NCBI RefSeq assembly: GCF_030816915.1
Contig: NZ_JAUSYN010000002.1
Coordinates: 1-64,000, forward strand
DNA length: 64,000 bases
Direction of reading: 5' to 3'
Origin: Streptomyces sp. B3I8
GTDB taxonomy: Bacteria; Actinomycetota; Actinomycetes; Streptomycetales; Streptomycetaceae
A program made the translations under genes and the position numbers. The notes under the pieces are model-generated. The model ran no database searches. It saw nothing but the letters and a program-made list of their open reading frames with translations, and was not told the DNA's origin. Position 1 is the first letter of the stretch. Every line of letters begins with the position of its first letter. Shown here piece by piece: positions 1-7,787 of the stretch.

Positions 1-515
1 GCAGCGGCGGAGGCGGCGGTTATGGCGGCGAGGAGAGAAAGGCGCTGGCGGCGGTGGGGGCCGGCGCCACCGGGGGAGGCACCGGCGGCAGCGGCGGTAA
101 GGGCCGCAACCCCATCTACAACTCCTCGGCTGCAGGAGCGCCTGGGAGAAGGATTACGGCACCGCCGCGGGGGCGGGGGAACCGGAGCCGCCGGGCAGCC
201 CGGCAAGGCCGGTGAGCGCGGGGAAGTATCCAGAACCACCGCACCAAGGGCGGCGAGGGAGGCACCGGCGGCGCCGGCGGGGCTCCCGGCAGGGGAGCCA
301 CAGCCACCTACGGCGCGGGCGGCGACGGAGGCACCGGTGGCCGTGGCGGCTTCGGCGCCGGCAGCGGCGGCCCGGGCGGCTGCTGCGAACCCAGCCACGG
401 CACCGCAGCGGGTAACTGCGTCCACGGAGACACCGGCACCTACGGACACCGCGGCGACCAAGACTCCACCGGAGCCAAAGGCGCCCCCGGCGCCGTCGTC
501 ATCACCTGGTCCTGA
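1..515 (+). pseudogene. Glycine-rich repeat protein, 3' part, frame-disrupted and cut by window edge
   Basis: From base 3 one frame reads a glycine-rich stretch (SGGGGGYGGE, then ATGGGTGGSGGKG). It runs into a TGA at 213-215. Between about 130 and 225 the glycine-rich reading moves to another frame (GGGGTGAAGQPGKAGERG), then returns to the first frame (KGGEGGTGGAGGAPG) and ends at a TGA at 513-515 with GAPGAVVITWS. Such an ending is typical of collagen-like or tail-fibre-like glycine-rich proteins whose last strand is followed by the stop. Two compensating frameshifts suggest decay or indel errors in a repetitive GC-rich tract. The 5' end lies left of the window. Function is not recognisable beyond a probable surface or structural role. 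Confidence 0.5.
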
Positions 516-588
516 TCGCACCCCGGACGCGCCCCGGACGGCGCCCCGGTGAGACAACGCCCTGCAGAAGGTCATTGAGCGGCACAAC

Positions 589-624
589 GGCGAGGCCCAC
601 ACCACAGGTGGTGTGGGCCTCGCC
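589..624. terminator. 17-bp perfect hairpin, probable terminator
   Basis: GGCGAGGCCCACACCAC at 589-605 is followed, after two bases, by its exact reverse complement at 608-624. There is no T-tract, as is usual in Streptomyces. It lies about 75 bp after the glycine-rich gene's stop and probably terminates it. Confidence 0.8.
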
Positions 625-1296
625 GTCCCATGTGTGAAGGTCGTGGCCGCCCGTTCGGCAAGGGTGCCTCCGATGATTGGTTGGAAGCGGTGCTCGCCCA
701 AGGGCTCGTAGCCTGCGTCAGCGTTCAGTCAGTGCAGGTCGCAGCACTTCGGGCCAGGCTCGTCGCTTCAGGTTGGCCTGCTTGGCCCCGGTCTCCTCCA
801 CCAGGTGCGCGACGGGTGGGTGAGTGACGAGAAGCCGGACGGCGCCGGCAGCGGAGGCGGAGGCGGAGGGTGCCGCGGTGACGGCGGCGGAGGCGGAGGC
901 GGAGGGTGCCGCGGTGACGGCGGCGGAGGCGGAGGCGGAGGGTGCCGCGGTGACGGCGGCGGAGGCGGAGGCGGAGGGTGCCGCGGTGACGGCGGCGGAG
1001 GCGGAGGCGGAGGGTGCCGCGGTGACGGCGGGCCGCCCCGGTACGGCAACAACCCGTGGTGGGTCCGCCGGGAGAACCAGCCCGTGACCATGCCCGCCCA
1101 GCTGCGGGTGCTGGGCAAGGAGCGCACATCGCCCGGCTCGGGGCACCACCTGGCGCGCGGCGGTACCGGCCGAGCGGCGTGCGCTGATCGCCCCTCTCAA
1201 TCACACCCGCCCCGGTCACCGCTGGGGCCTGATGCCCGGCGCGGCGAGGCAAGTCGTCGTGCCCGGCCGTTGCCGCAGCTGACCGAATACGGGGCT
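625..1296. other. No recognisable gene; repeat-bearing spacer
   Basis: Several frames stay open here on both strands, but all run through the tandem repeat at 851-1030 and none has flanking sequence that I recognise. The stretch at 1030-1200 can be read as a frame containing RYGNNPWWVRRENQP, to which I cannot assign a family. I treat it as non-coding or too decayed to call. Confidence 0.4.
851..1030. repeat. Five exact tandem copies of a 36-bp unit
   Basis: Copies begin at 851, 887, 923, 959 and 995, without a mismatch. Each unit is three gcggag hexamers followed by ggtgccgcggtgacggcg. At 36 bp (12 codons) it keeps any reading frame open on both strands, for example TAAPSASASAAV on the minus strand. 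Perfect identity points to recent expansion by slippage or to unequal recombination. Confidence 0.9.
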
Positions 1297-1386
1297 AGGG
1301 CCTCTCGTTTGGATCATTCCGGCGTCGCGGGGTCGGTCGAAGACGCACCGCACCTCCCAGCCGGCCTGATCCAAACGAAAGACCCT
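1297..1386. mobile_element. 90-bp inverted-repeat element (MITE-like or IS5-type ends)
   Basis: The left end (1297-1316) and right end (1367-1386) are 20-bp inverted repeats that differ at two positions and share the core CGTTTGGATCA. This core resembles the terminal repeats of IS5-family elements in Streptomyces (from memory, not searched). The interior is only 50 bp, so it cannot encode a transposase. It abuts the 3' end of the SDR remnant on its right. It may be a non-autonomous MITE or the two ends of an internally deleted IS. Confidence 0.55.
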
Positions 1387-1815
1387 GGATCGCGGGAAGT
1401 TCACCGCCCTCGACGTTCAGGCTTGCCCCGGTGATCCACTGCGCTCGGTCCGGGACGAGGTGGGCGACGGCTTCGGCGATGTCGCGAGGGTCTCCGGGGC
1501 TCCCGGCGGGATGTCCGCGGTGACCGCGGCGAGTTCGACGCCCATCGCGTCGTCGAAGCTCTGGCGGACCTCGTCGGCGCCCGGAGTGAGCACATTGCCG
1601 GGCATGATCACGGTGACGCGGATCCCGGCGGGCGCGAGCCCGGCGGCGAGCGCCTTGCCGTAGTTGTCGAGTGCGGCCTTGGCCGCGGCGTGGTGAGCCA
1701 TGGGCGGGCCTGGCAGGATCGCCGAGCCGGAGGAGATGTTGACGATCGCGCTGCCCGCCCCGGCCTCGCGCAGTGCCGGCAGCAGCGCGTTGGTGCAGGT
1801 GTGCAGGAAGGTGTC
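1387..1815 (-). pseudogene. Short-chain dehydrogenase remnant (C-terminal half)
   Basis: Minus-strand translation gives the SDR core around the catalytic lysine (HHAAAKAALDNYGKAL, with the usual Tyr replaced by His), then IRVTVIMPGNVLTPG. A one-base shift near 1500 moves the reading to another frame, which continues with DPRDIAEAVAHLVPDRAQW and ITGASLNVEGG, the usual SDR C-terminus. The N-terminal Rossmann half is missing, replaced in frame by an IS481-type transposase piece, and the 3' end runs into the inverted-repeat element. This is a clear dead fragment. Confidence 0.75.
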
Positions 1816-1922
1816 GAGGGCTGCCGTTCGCTGTTCGTTGCTGTTGCAGGGCTGTAGGCAGGCCCATTCGTCGAGCAGGGTGCGGTTGAAGCGTTCGGCT
1901 TTGCCGATGCTCGTACAGCTGT
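1816..1922 (-). pseudogene. IS481-family transposase fragment
   Basis: The minus strand reads SIGKAERFNRTLLDEWA followed by NSNEQRTAALDTFLHT. This is the end of the rve/DDE integrase core that is well conserved in IS481-type transposases (the G-K-x-E-R-F-x-R-T-L-L-D-E-W-A motif carries the third catalytic acid). Only about 35 residues remain. It is fused in frame to the SDR remnant downstream, so the junction near 1815 is a recombination or deletion scar. Confidence 0.7.
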
Positions 1923-1949
1923 CAAGGAAGGTCGGGCTGCGGTTGCCAG

Positions 1950-2275
1950 ATCGTCGCGGGCAGGTGGGTGCGCTGGGGTTCGCGGGACGAGCAGGCCGTA
2001 GACCTCACGGGCGATGTGTCGTTTCAAGCAGCGGATGATCTCGGTCTTCGTCTTGCCTTCGGCTGTTCTGCGGGCCACGCAGGCGCGTGTGCGTGGCTCC
2101 CGGGCCATGCGGCTGACGGTGATCATGCAGAGGGCGTGGTCGGCCTGACGGTCGCCGCCGCGGTCGAGGCGGTGGCGGCTGGTGGTGCCGGAGGAGGCAG
2201 GGATCGGGGCGACGCCGCAGGGGTGGGCGAAGGCAGACTCTGAGCGAAGGCGTCCTGGGTTGTCGCCGACAGCGA
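1950..2275 (-). pseudogene. IS110-family transposase fragment (C-terminal part)
   Basis: The minus strand reads VAVGDNPGRLRSESAFAH, then CGVAPIPASSGTTSRHRL, DRGGDRQADHALCMI and ARRTAEGKTKTEIIRCLKRH. This is the transposase_20 half of IS110/IS116/IS902 enzymes, including the catalytic serine region (PASSG). The N-terminal DEDD half is absent. It joins an oxidoreductase scrap upstream (near 2277) and an IS481 scrap downstream. Confidence 0.75.
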
Positions 2276-2277
2276 CG

Positions 2278-2392
2278 AGACCTCGGCCGCCTCCCGGCCC
2301 AGGGCCTTCAGCAGGGGCAGCTCACCGCGCTCCAGCACGGTCACCTCCGCGCCGGCCGCCCGGGCCGCGGCACACCAGGCCGGTGAACCCAC
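2278..2392 (-). pseudogene. FAD/NAD-dependent oxidoreductase scrap
   Basis: About 35 residues on the minus strand (ARAAGAEVTVLERGELPL, then LKALGREAAEV) match the second beta-alpha unit of the NAD-binding domain in pyridine-nucleotide-disulfide oxidoreductases. It is interrupted by the IS110 fragment. Too short to assign a subfamily. Confidence 0.45.
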
Positions 2393-2834
2393 AGCACATC
2401 AACAGATCTCTCTCCGAGCGTTGGCCGTGCTCCGTGCCGTTCGTGTCCGGCCGGGTCGTCCAGCGGCCCCGTGAGGCGGGCCGAACCGGCGTGCCGGGCA
2501 GGGCGGTTGGCTGGAAATTGTTCCTGTGTGCCTTGTGCGGGGGCGGGTTCGCCGCTGTACGCGCCGACGGCGGCCTGTGTCTGCGCCGACCCGGCGTGCC
2601 CGCAGGGCAGTTGCCGCCCGGCCGGGCGGCGGTTTACCACACGGTCCTGCCCGGGTGATCTTTTCCCGACGAAGTGAAATGGTGGAGCCGGCGGGCCCCT
2701 GCCCGTCACTTCATGCCATGTACGTGACTAGCATGAGGCCCGCGCGTGATCCGGAAGACGGCCTGCCGCCCTCCGGGTCACCGGAATGCGCCTGTCGTGA
2801 CGTACCGAACTCTCATGGACCCAGGGACCGCTGA
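2393..2834. other. Spacer upstream of the conservon
   Basis: No supported gene. Frames are open on both strands, but their translations are low-complexity and rich in Arg/Pro/Ala, as expected for non-coding GC-rich DNA. The cvn promoter must lie here, but I see no convincing -35/-10 pair. Confidence 0.4.
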
Positions 2835-4673
2835 ATGCCAGTGCCAGCTCGCCCCCGCCCGCCCCGATCCGAGCCGGGCGGGCGTGCGCCCGCGGCCGTG
2901 GTCCCCGCGGTGCTGGCCGGGACGGCCGCGGGTGCCGCGGCGGTGGCCGTCGCCGCCCCGGACGCGGCCCGTGCCTGGGCCGCCGGCACGGCGGCCGTGG
3001 CCTGGCTGTGCGTGGCGGCCCTCACCGTCGCCTTCTCCGTGCGGCTGCGCAGGTTCTCCCGCCTGGCCCGGTCCCGCAGCGACGAGCTGGAGAGGACCAA
3101 GAAGGACTGGATGCGGCACGGGGCCGAGACGGACCAGCTGGCCGGCACGACTCTGGGCTCGGTCGTGCGGCAGCTGAAGGACGGAGCCAGTGCGGAGCAG
3201 GCCCTGGCCGGTGTCCCCGCCCCTGGCGACCCCTATCTGCGGCGCCTGCTGCAGGTGTTCGCCGGTGAAGTCGGCGCGGCGGTGCGGGAGGCGGCCGGGG
3301 CGCGTGCGGAACTGGACGGGGCCCGGCGTGAGCTGGAGCGGTGGGACACCGAACTCCAGCACCTCACCCGGGAGATCCTGCCCGCGGCGGTGGCCCTCCT
3401 GCGCGAGGGCAGCTCGGCCGAGACCGTTCTCGCCCAGCTCGCCCGGCCGTCGAAGACGTCGCTGCGTGCTCCCGCCGAAACGTTCGTCCGGGAACTCGCC
3501 CACAGCGAACGCCGCTCGGCCGCCGCGCAGGCGGCGTCGGCGAAGGCACTCAGCCGGGTACAGGCCAAGACCGTCAGCATGCTCGCCGACCTGCGGGAGA
3601 TGCAGGACCGGCACGGCGCGGACGTCTTCGGCGACCTGCTGCGCCTGGACCACAGCACCTCCCAGCTCGGTCTCATGACCGACCGGCTGGCGCTGCTGAT
3701 GGGCGGGCGGTCCAGCCGGGTCTGGAACAAGCCGATCGTCATGGAGAGCATCCTGCGCGGCGCGGTGGGCCGCATCGCCGCCTACCGCCGGGTACGGCTG
3801 CACAACTCCAGCCGTGCCGCCCTGGCCGGTTTCGCGGCCGAGGGCGTGATGCACCTGCTGGCCGAACTCATGGACAACGCCGCCAACTTCTCGCCGCCCA
3901 TCGACGAGGTCCATGTGTATGTGGAGGAGCGCAGCGCCGGCCTCGTGGTGACCATCGAGGACAGCGGGCTGAAGATGTCCGACGCCGCCATGCGCCGCGC
4001 GCAGGAGTCGGTCTCGGGCCAGGTCACCGACCTCGCCGCGCTCCAGGGCACGCGCCTCGGGCTCGGCGTCGTGGGACGGCTCGCCGCCAAGTACGGCATC
4101 AGTGTCAGCTACCGGCCGTCCTCGCGCGGCGGTACCGGCGTCGTCGTCCTGCTGCCGCCCCAGCTGGTGGCCCAGCAGCGGGAACCGGCCGCCGCCGGCC
4201 TCCCGGGCAGCACCGCACAGGTCCCGGCCGCTGCCGCACCCTCCGCGTCCCCCGCGCCGGCGGTGTCCGGCAGCGGGGAGGTCCCGCAGGAGGGGCAGAT
4301 GTTCGCGCCGGCCGACGTCGCCCCGCGCGGGGACCGGGTGCCGCCGCCCGGCGTCCCGGCCCGCGGACGGGGGACCGCCACGCCGAACGGGCTGCCGGTC
4401 CGGGCTCCGGGACACACCATGGCCGCCGCGGAACGCGGACGGCCGCAGCCGGGCACCGGATCGGCCCCGCCCCCGTCCGACGCCGCCGGACCGGCCCGCA
4501 ACGCGGGCAGCCGGTTCGGCGCCTACCACCACGGCCGCCGCGCGGGAGGCAGCACTCCCGGCGCGGCCCCCGGCCGCTCAGGGCCCCAAACGGGCCCCGG
4601 ACCTGATGCCGTCCCGGATCCCGGACCGGGATCCGGACCGGGATCCGGGACGGATCCCGGGGCCGACGCCTAG
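2835..4673 (+). CDS. cvnA: Conservon sensor-like histidine kinase ATPase CvnA
   Basis: First gene of a cvnABCDE conservon; 612 residues. Two hydrophobic segments near residues 20-42 and 48-75 anchor it in the membrane. A long helical region follows, then an HATPase_c domain with an N-box (LMDNAANFSPP, with D347-N348), a degenerate G1 region (EDSGLKM) and a later GLGVVGRLA. There is no clear HisKA phospho-acceptor box, as is usual for CvnA-type proteins. The C-terminal 180 residues are a Pro/Gly/Ala-rich tail ending in GSGPGSGTDPG, encoded by near-repeats of gggatccggacc. In S. coelicolor, CvnA assembles with CvnB, C and D at the membrane in a complex compared to eukaryotic G-protein-coupled receptors. 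The start at 2835 places the transmembrane segments correctly. Confidence 0.9.
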   Translation: MPVPARPRPPRSEPGGRAPAAVVPAVLAGTAAGAAAVAVAAPDAARAWAAGTAAVAWLCVAALTVAFSVRLRRFSRLARSRSDELERTKKDWMRHGAETDQLAGTTLGSVVRQLKDGASAEQALAGVPAPGDPYLRRLLQVFAGEVGAAVREAAGARAELDGARRELERWDTELQHLTREILPAAVALLREGSSAETVLAQLARPSKTSLRAPAETFVRELAHSERRSAAAQAASAKALSRVQAKTVSMLADLREMQDRHGADVFGDLLRLDHSTSQLGLMTDRLALLMGGRSSRVWNKPIVMESILRGAVGRIAAYRRVRLHNSSRAALAGFAAEGVMHLLAELMDNAANFSPPIDEVHVYVEERSAGLVVTIEDSGLKMSDAAMRRAQESVSGQVTDLAALQGTRLGLGVVGRLAAKYGISVSYRPSSRGGTGVVVLLPPQLVAQQREPAAAGLPGSTAQVPAAAAPSASPAPAVSGSGEVPQEGQMFAPADVAPRGDRVPPPGVPARGRGTATPNGLPVRAPGHTMAAAERGRPQPGTGSAPPPSDAAGPARNAGSRFGAYHHGRRAGGSTPGAAPGRSGPQTGPGPDAVPDPGPGSGPGSGTDPGADA

Positions 4674-4828
4674 CCCACCGGCCCGCCCACCGGCCGACGC
4701 CCAGCCCACCAGCCCACCGGCCCGCCGCGCCACCGGGCACGGCAGCACCCGCACCGAACCGCCGCACCCCGTTCGATTGGAGGAACGGGCCGGGAGACCG
4801 CCAGCGGTCCGATCCCGTCCCGCCCGTC

Positions 4829-5248
4829 ATGGAGACCACCGACAACAGCCTCACCTGGCTCCTGAGCAACCTTCTGGAGCACACGCCGGGCACCCGCCAC
4901 GCCCTGGTCCTGTCCCGGGACGGCCTGAAACTGTGCTGGACCGAACACCTCACCCTGGACCAGGCCGACCAGCTGGCGGCCATCTGCTCCGGGATCCAGG
5001 CCCTCGCGCAGGGCGCGTCCGTGGAATTCGGCGACGGCTCGGGAGGCGTACGGCACTCCATGACCGAGTTCCACGGCGGACTGCTGTTCATCGTGGAGGC
5101 GGGCCTGGGCGCACACCTCGCGGTGATCGCCCGGGAAGACGCCGACCCGGGCGTGGTGGGCCACCGGATGAGCGAACTCGTCGAGCAGATCGGCGAGCAC
5201 CTGCGGGCCGAGCCCCGCACACCCGCCGGCGGGAGCGCCCCCGCGTGA
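4829..5248 (+). CDS. cvnB: Roadblock/LC7-domain protein CvnB
   Basis: 139 residues with a Roadblock/LC7 fold: TWLLSNLLEHTPGTRHALVL, then SRDGLKLC, and DQADQLAAICSGIQALA. In conservons this protein acts as the MglB-like regulator or GTPase-activating partner of the CvnD GTPase. It lies 155 bp after cvnA, a spacer longer than elsewhere in the operon and rich in ccaccggcc repeats. Its TGA overlaps the cvnC GTG by four bases, so the two are translationally coupled. No strong ribosome-binding site precedes the ATG; a GGAGGA lies about 45 bp upstream. Confidence 0.92.
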   Translation: METTDNSLTWLLSNLLEHTPGTRHALVLSRDGLKLCWTEHLTLDQADQLAAICSGIQALAQGASVEFGDGSGGVRHSMTEFHGGLLFIVEAGLGAHLAVIAREDADPGVVGHRMSELVEQIGEHLRAEPRTPAGGSAPA

Positions 5249-5601
5249 GCCGCAAACCCGTGGACGTCGGCGACCCGGACCGGCTCTACACGGTGACAGG
5301 CGGGCGCAGCGAGGCCGACGAAGCGTTCGACCTCGTGACCCTGATCGTCAGCGAGTGCGAACCGGCCCCGGGCATGCAGTCCGAACACGTGCGGATCCTG
5401 GAACTGTGCCGGCATCCCACCGCGCTCGTGGAGATCTCGGCCGAACTCAGGCTGCCCGTCACGGTCGTACGTATCCTGCTGGGCGATCTCCATGCCCTGG
5501 GCAAGGTGACAGCCCGCCACCCCCGCACCGCGAGGTCCGCAGCGGACCTCCCCGAAACCGCCATGCTCCAGGAGGTGCTCCATGGGCTCCGCAACCTCTG
5601 A
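5245..5601 (+). CDS. cvnC: DUF742 conservon protein CvnC
   Basis: 118 residues starting at a GTG that overlaps the cvnB stop (GTGA). It shows the DUF742 pattern: LYTVTGGRSE at the N-terminus, then FDLVTLIV, ILELCRHPTALVEISAEL, and LPVTVVRILLGDLHALGKV. The second half looks like a winged helix. It ends 20 bases inside cvnD. In characterised conservons CvnC is part of the signalling complex with CvnA, B and D; its biochemical role is unclear. Confidence 0.9.
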   Translation: MSRKPVDVGDPDRLYTVTGGRSEADEAFDLVTLIVSECEPAPGMQSEHVRILELCRHPTALVEISAELRLPVTVVRILLGDLHALGKVTARHPRTARSAADLPETAMLQEVLHGLRNL

Positions 5602-6199
5602 GCTGCCGTCCCAGCGCACGCCGCTGACCGACGCGGCCGAGACCGGCCTGAAGATCGTCGTCGTGGGCGGCTTCGGTGTGGGCAAGACGACGCTGGTCCG
5701 CTCCGTCAGCGAGATCCGGCCGCTGAACACCGAGGAGGTGATGACGCAGGCCGGGCAGGACGTCGACCGGACCGCCGGCGTGGAGGGCAAGACGACGACG
5801 ACCGTCGCCTTCGACTTCGGGCGCATCAGCCTGAACCAGCGGATGGTGCTCTACCTGTTCGGCGCACCGGGCCAGGAACGTTTCTGGTTCCTGTGGGACC
5901 GGCTCTTCGCCGGCACCCTGGGCGCGGTGGTCCTCGTGGACACACGGCGCATGACGGACTCCTGGTACGCCATCGACCGGCTCGAACACCACAAGACACC
6001 GTTCGTCGTGGCCGTCAACCGGTTCGACGGCGACGAGAGCCGTTTCTCGCTCGAGGAGATCCGCCAGGCCCTGGCACTGGGCGACCACGTGCCGATGGTC
6101 GACTGCGACGCGCGGGTCAGATCATCGGGCAAGGAAGTCCTGATCACTCTCGTGGACCACCTCCACTCGCTGGCACTGACCCGGGAGAAGACCTCGTGA
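5582..6199 (+). CDS. cvnD: Conservon small GTPase CvnD
   Basis: 205 residues, an MglA/Ras-like GTPase. The P-loop is GGFGVGKTT (G29-T37), switch II is LFGAPGQERFWFLW, and the base-recognition motif is VNRFDGD in place of NKxD. It overlaps cvnC by 20 bases and is coupled to the following P450 by a GTGA overlap. In conservons CvnD switches between GTP and GDP forms under control of CvnB. The ATG at 5582 follows a good ribosome-binding site, caggaggtg. Confidence 0.93.
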   Translation: MGSATSELPSQRTPLTDAAETGLKIVVVGGFGVGKTTLVRSVSEIRPLNTEEVMTQAGQDVDRTAGVEGKTTTTVAFDFGRISLNQRMVLYLFGAPGQERFWFLWDRLFAGTLGAVVLVDTRRMTDSWYAIDRLEHHKTPFVVAVNRFDGDESRFSLEEIRQALALGDHVPMVDCDARVRSSGKEVLITLVDHLHSLALTREKTS

Positions 6200-7458
6200 G
6201 CGACCACAACAGCGCCTCCCCGGCCGCTCCCCCGCCGGGCTGCCCCGCCCACGGCTCCGCAGTCCGGCTGGCCGGGCTGCAGTTCCAGCAGTCGGCCTCC
6301 GACCTGTACCGTTCCCTGCGCCGGGAACACGGGGCGGTCGCCCCGGTCCTGCTCGACAACGACATCCCCGCCTGGCTGGTCCTCGGCTACCCCGAGGTCT
6401 GCTACGTGAGCGCCCACGACGAACTGTTCGCCCGGGACTCCCGGCGCTGGAACCAGTGGCCGAACATCCCCGACAACTGGCCGCTCCTGCCGTTCGTCGG
6501 CTACCAGCCCTCCGTACTGTTCACCGAGGGCGCCGAACACCAGCGCCGGGCCGGCGTCCTCACCCACGCCCTGGAAGGCATCGACCAGTTCGAACTGGCA
6601 CGCGAGTGCCAGACAGTCGCCGAACACCTGATCGCCTCCTTCGCCGGCAGCGGCACAGCCGAACTGATGAACGCCTACGCCCACGCACTCCCCGCCCGCG
6701 CGGTCCTGTGGATGTGCGGCATGCCACAGGACAGCGACGAGACCGACACCCTGGTAGAAGACCTGCGCACCTCACTGGACGCCGGTCAGGACGACGACCC
6801 GGTCGCCGCCTACCAACGAGTCGGCGCCCGCCTGACACAGCTGGTGAAAACCAAACGGGAAAACCCCGGAGCCGACATCACCTCACGGATGCTGCTCCAC
6901 CCCGCCGGCCTCAGCGACGAAGAAGCCGTCCAGGACCTCATCTCCGTCATCGCCGCCGCCCAGCAGCCGACAGCCAACTGGATCGGCAACACCCTGCGCC
7001 TGCTGCTGACCGACGAACGCTTCGCGGTGAACGTCTCCGGCGGCCGGGTCAGCGTGGGCGACGCACTCAACGAAGTACTGTGGCTGGACACCCCCACACA
7101 GAACTTCATCGGCCGCTGGGCCGCACGCGACACCCAACTCGGCGGCCGGCACATCCGCGAAGGCGACTGCCTCATCCTCGGACTCGCCGCAGCCAACACC
7201 GACCCCCAGATCTGGCCCGAATCACACGTCGGAGCCGAAAACTCCGCACACCTGTCCTTCAGCAACGGCGAACACCGCTGCCCCTACCCGGCCCCACTCC
7301 TCGCAGACGTCATGGCACGCACAGCCGTGGAAACCCTGATGGAACACCTACCCGACCTCGTCCTGACCGGCCAGACAACACAACTGACATGGCGCCCCTC
7401 AGTATGGATGCGCGGCCTCACCACACTACCCGTAACATTCACACCAACCACACACTAA
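6196..7458 (+). CDS. cvnE: Conservon cytochrome P450 CvnE (CYP157-like)
   Basis: 420 residues from a GTG overlapping the cvnD stop. The haem-binding loop is FSNGEHRCPYP, with the ligand Cys at 362. The helix-I oxygen-activation motif is not canonical (AAQQPTANWIG), and the usual ExxR of helix K is replaced by EVLW. Loss of ExxR is a known trait of the CYP157 P450s found in conservons, so this may not be a conventional monooxygenase. Toward the 3' end codons increasingly end in A and the plus strand becomes very poor in G, unlike the genes upstream. It converges on another P450. Confidence 0.88.
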   Translation: MSDHNSASPAAPPPGCPAHGSAVRLAGLQFQQSASDLYRSLRREHGAVAPVLLDNDIPAWLVLGYPEVCYVSAHDELFARDSRRWNQWPNIPDNWPLLPFVGYQPSVLFTEGAEHQRRAGVLTHALEGIDQFELARECQTVAEHLIASFAGSGTAELMNAYAHALPARAVLWMCGMPQDSDETDTLVEDLRTSLDAGQDDDPVAAYQRVGARLTQLVKTKRENPGADITSRMLLHPAGLSDEEAVQDLISVIAAAQQPTANWIGNTLRLLLTDERFAVNVSGGRVSVGDALNEVLWLDTPTQNFIGRWAARDTQLGGRHIREGDCLILGLAAANTDPQIWPESHVGAENSAHLSFSNGEHRCPYPAPLLADVMARTAVETLMEHLPDLVLTGQTTQLTWRPSVWMRGLTTLPVTFTPTTH

Positions 7459-7503
7459 CCAGACACCAAACACCAACAACAGCACCACCCACACCACCGC
7501 ACA

Positions 7504-7589
7504 CCACCGGCACACCGGCACACCGGCACACCGGCACACCGGCACACCGGCACACCGGCACACCGGCACACCGGCACACCGGCACACCG
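7504..7589. repeat. 8-bp tandem repeat (acaccggc), about ten copies
   Basis: Unit acaccggc is repeated about 10.5 times without interruption between two convergent P450 genes. It breaks up at 7590 (acaccgacgcaccgagc). The surrounding 7450-7860 is strikingly A/C-rich on the plus strand. No gene or terminator hairpin is visible in the 330-bp convergent gap. Confidence 0.85.
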
Positions 7590-7787
7590 ACGCACCGAGC
7601 TTCCGCCAACTTGAAGGCGCACGCCAAAAAACCGCCGCGACGGGCACTCAGAGTGCCCACGCTCGCCGACGGCAGGAGCCAGCAGAGTAGATCCTCTGCC
7701 GGCAACCGTTCCCCACCGGCCCGGACCCCAGCCCACACCGACAACCACAACACACAAAAGACCAGACCGACGACCCGGCCCACAAAC

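Noticed and set aside
851..1030. Tandem 36-bp repeats as a CRISPR array
   Set aside because: Units are directly adjacent with no spacers, and there are no cas genes.
718..1252. Overlapping minus-strand frames of 119-175 codons
   Set aside because: They are open only because the 36-bp repeat has no stops; flanking residues show no family pattern.
2778..4532. 584-codon minus-strand frame opposite cvnA
   Set aside because: Shadow of cvnA: Gly/Arg/Pro-rich translation with no domain, and it antisenses a clearly real gene.
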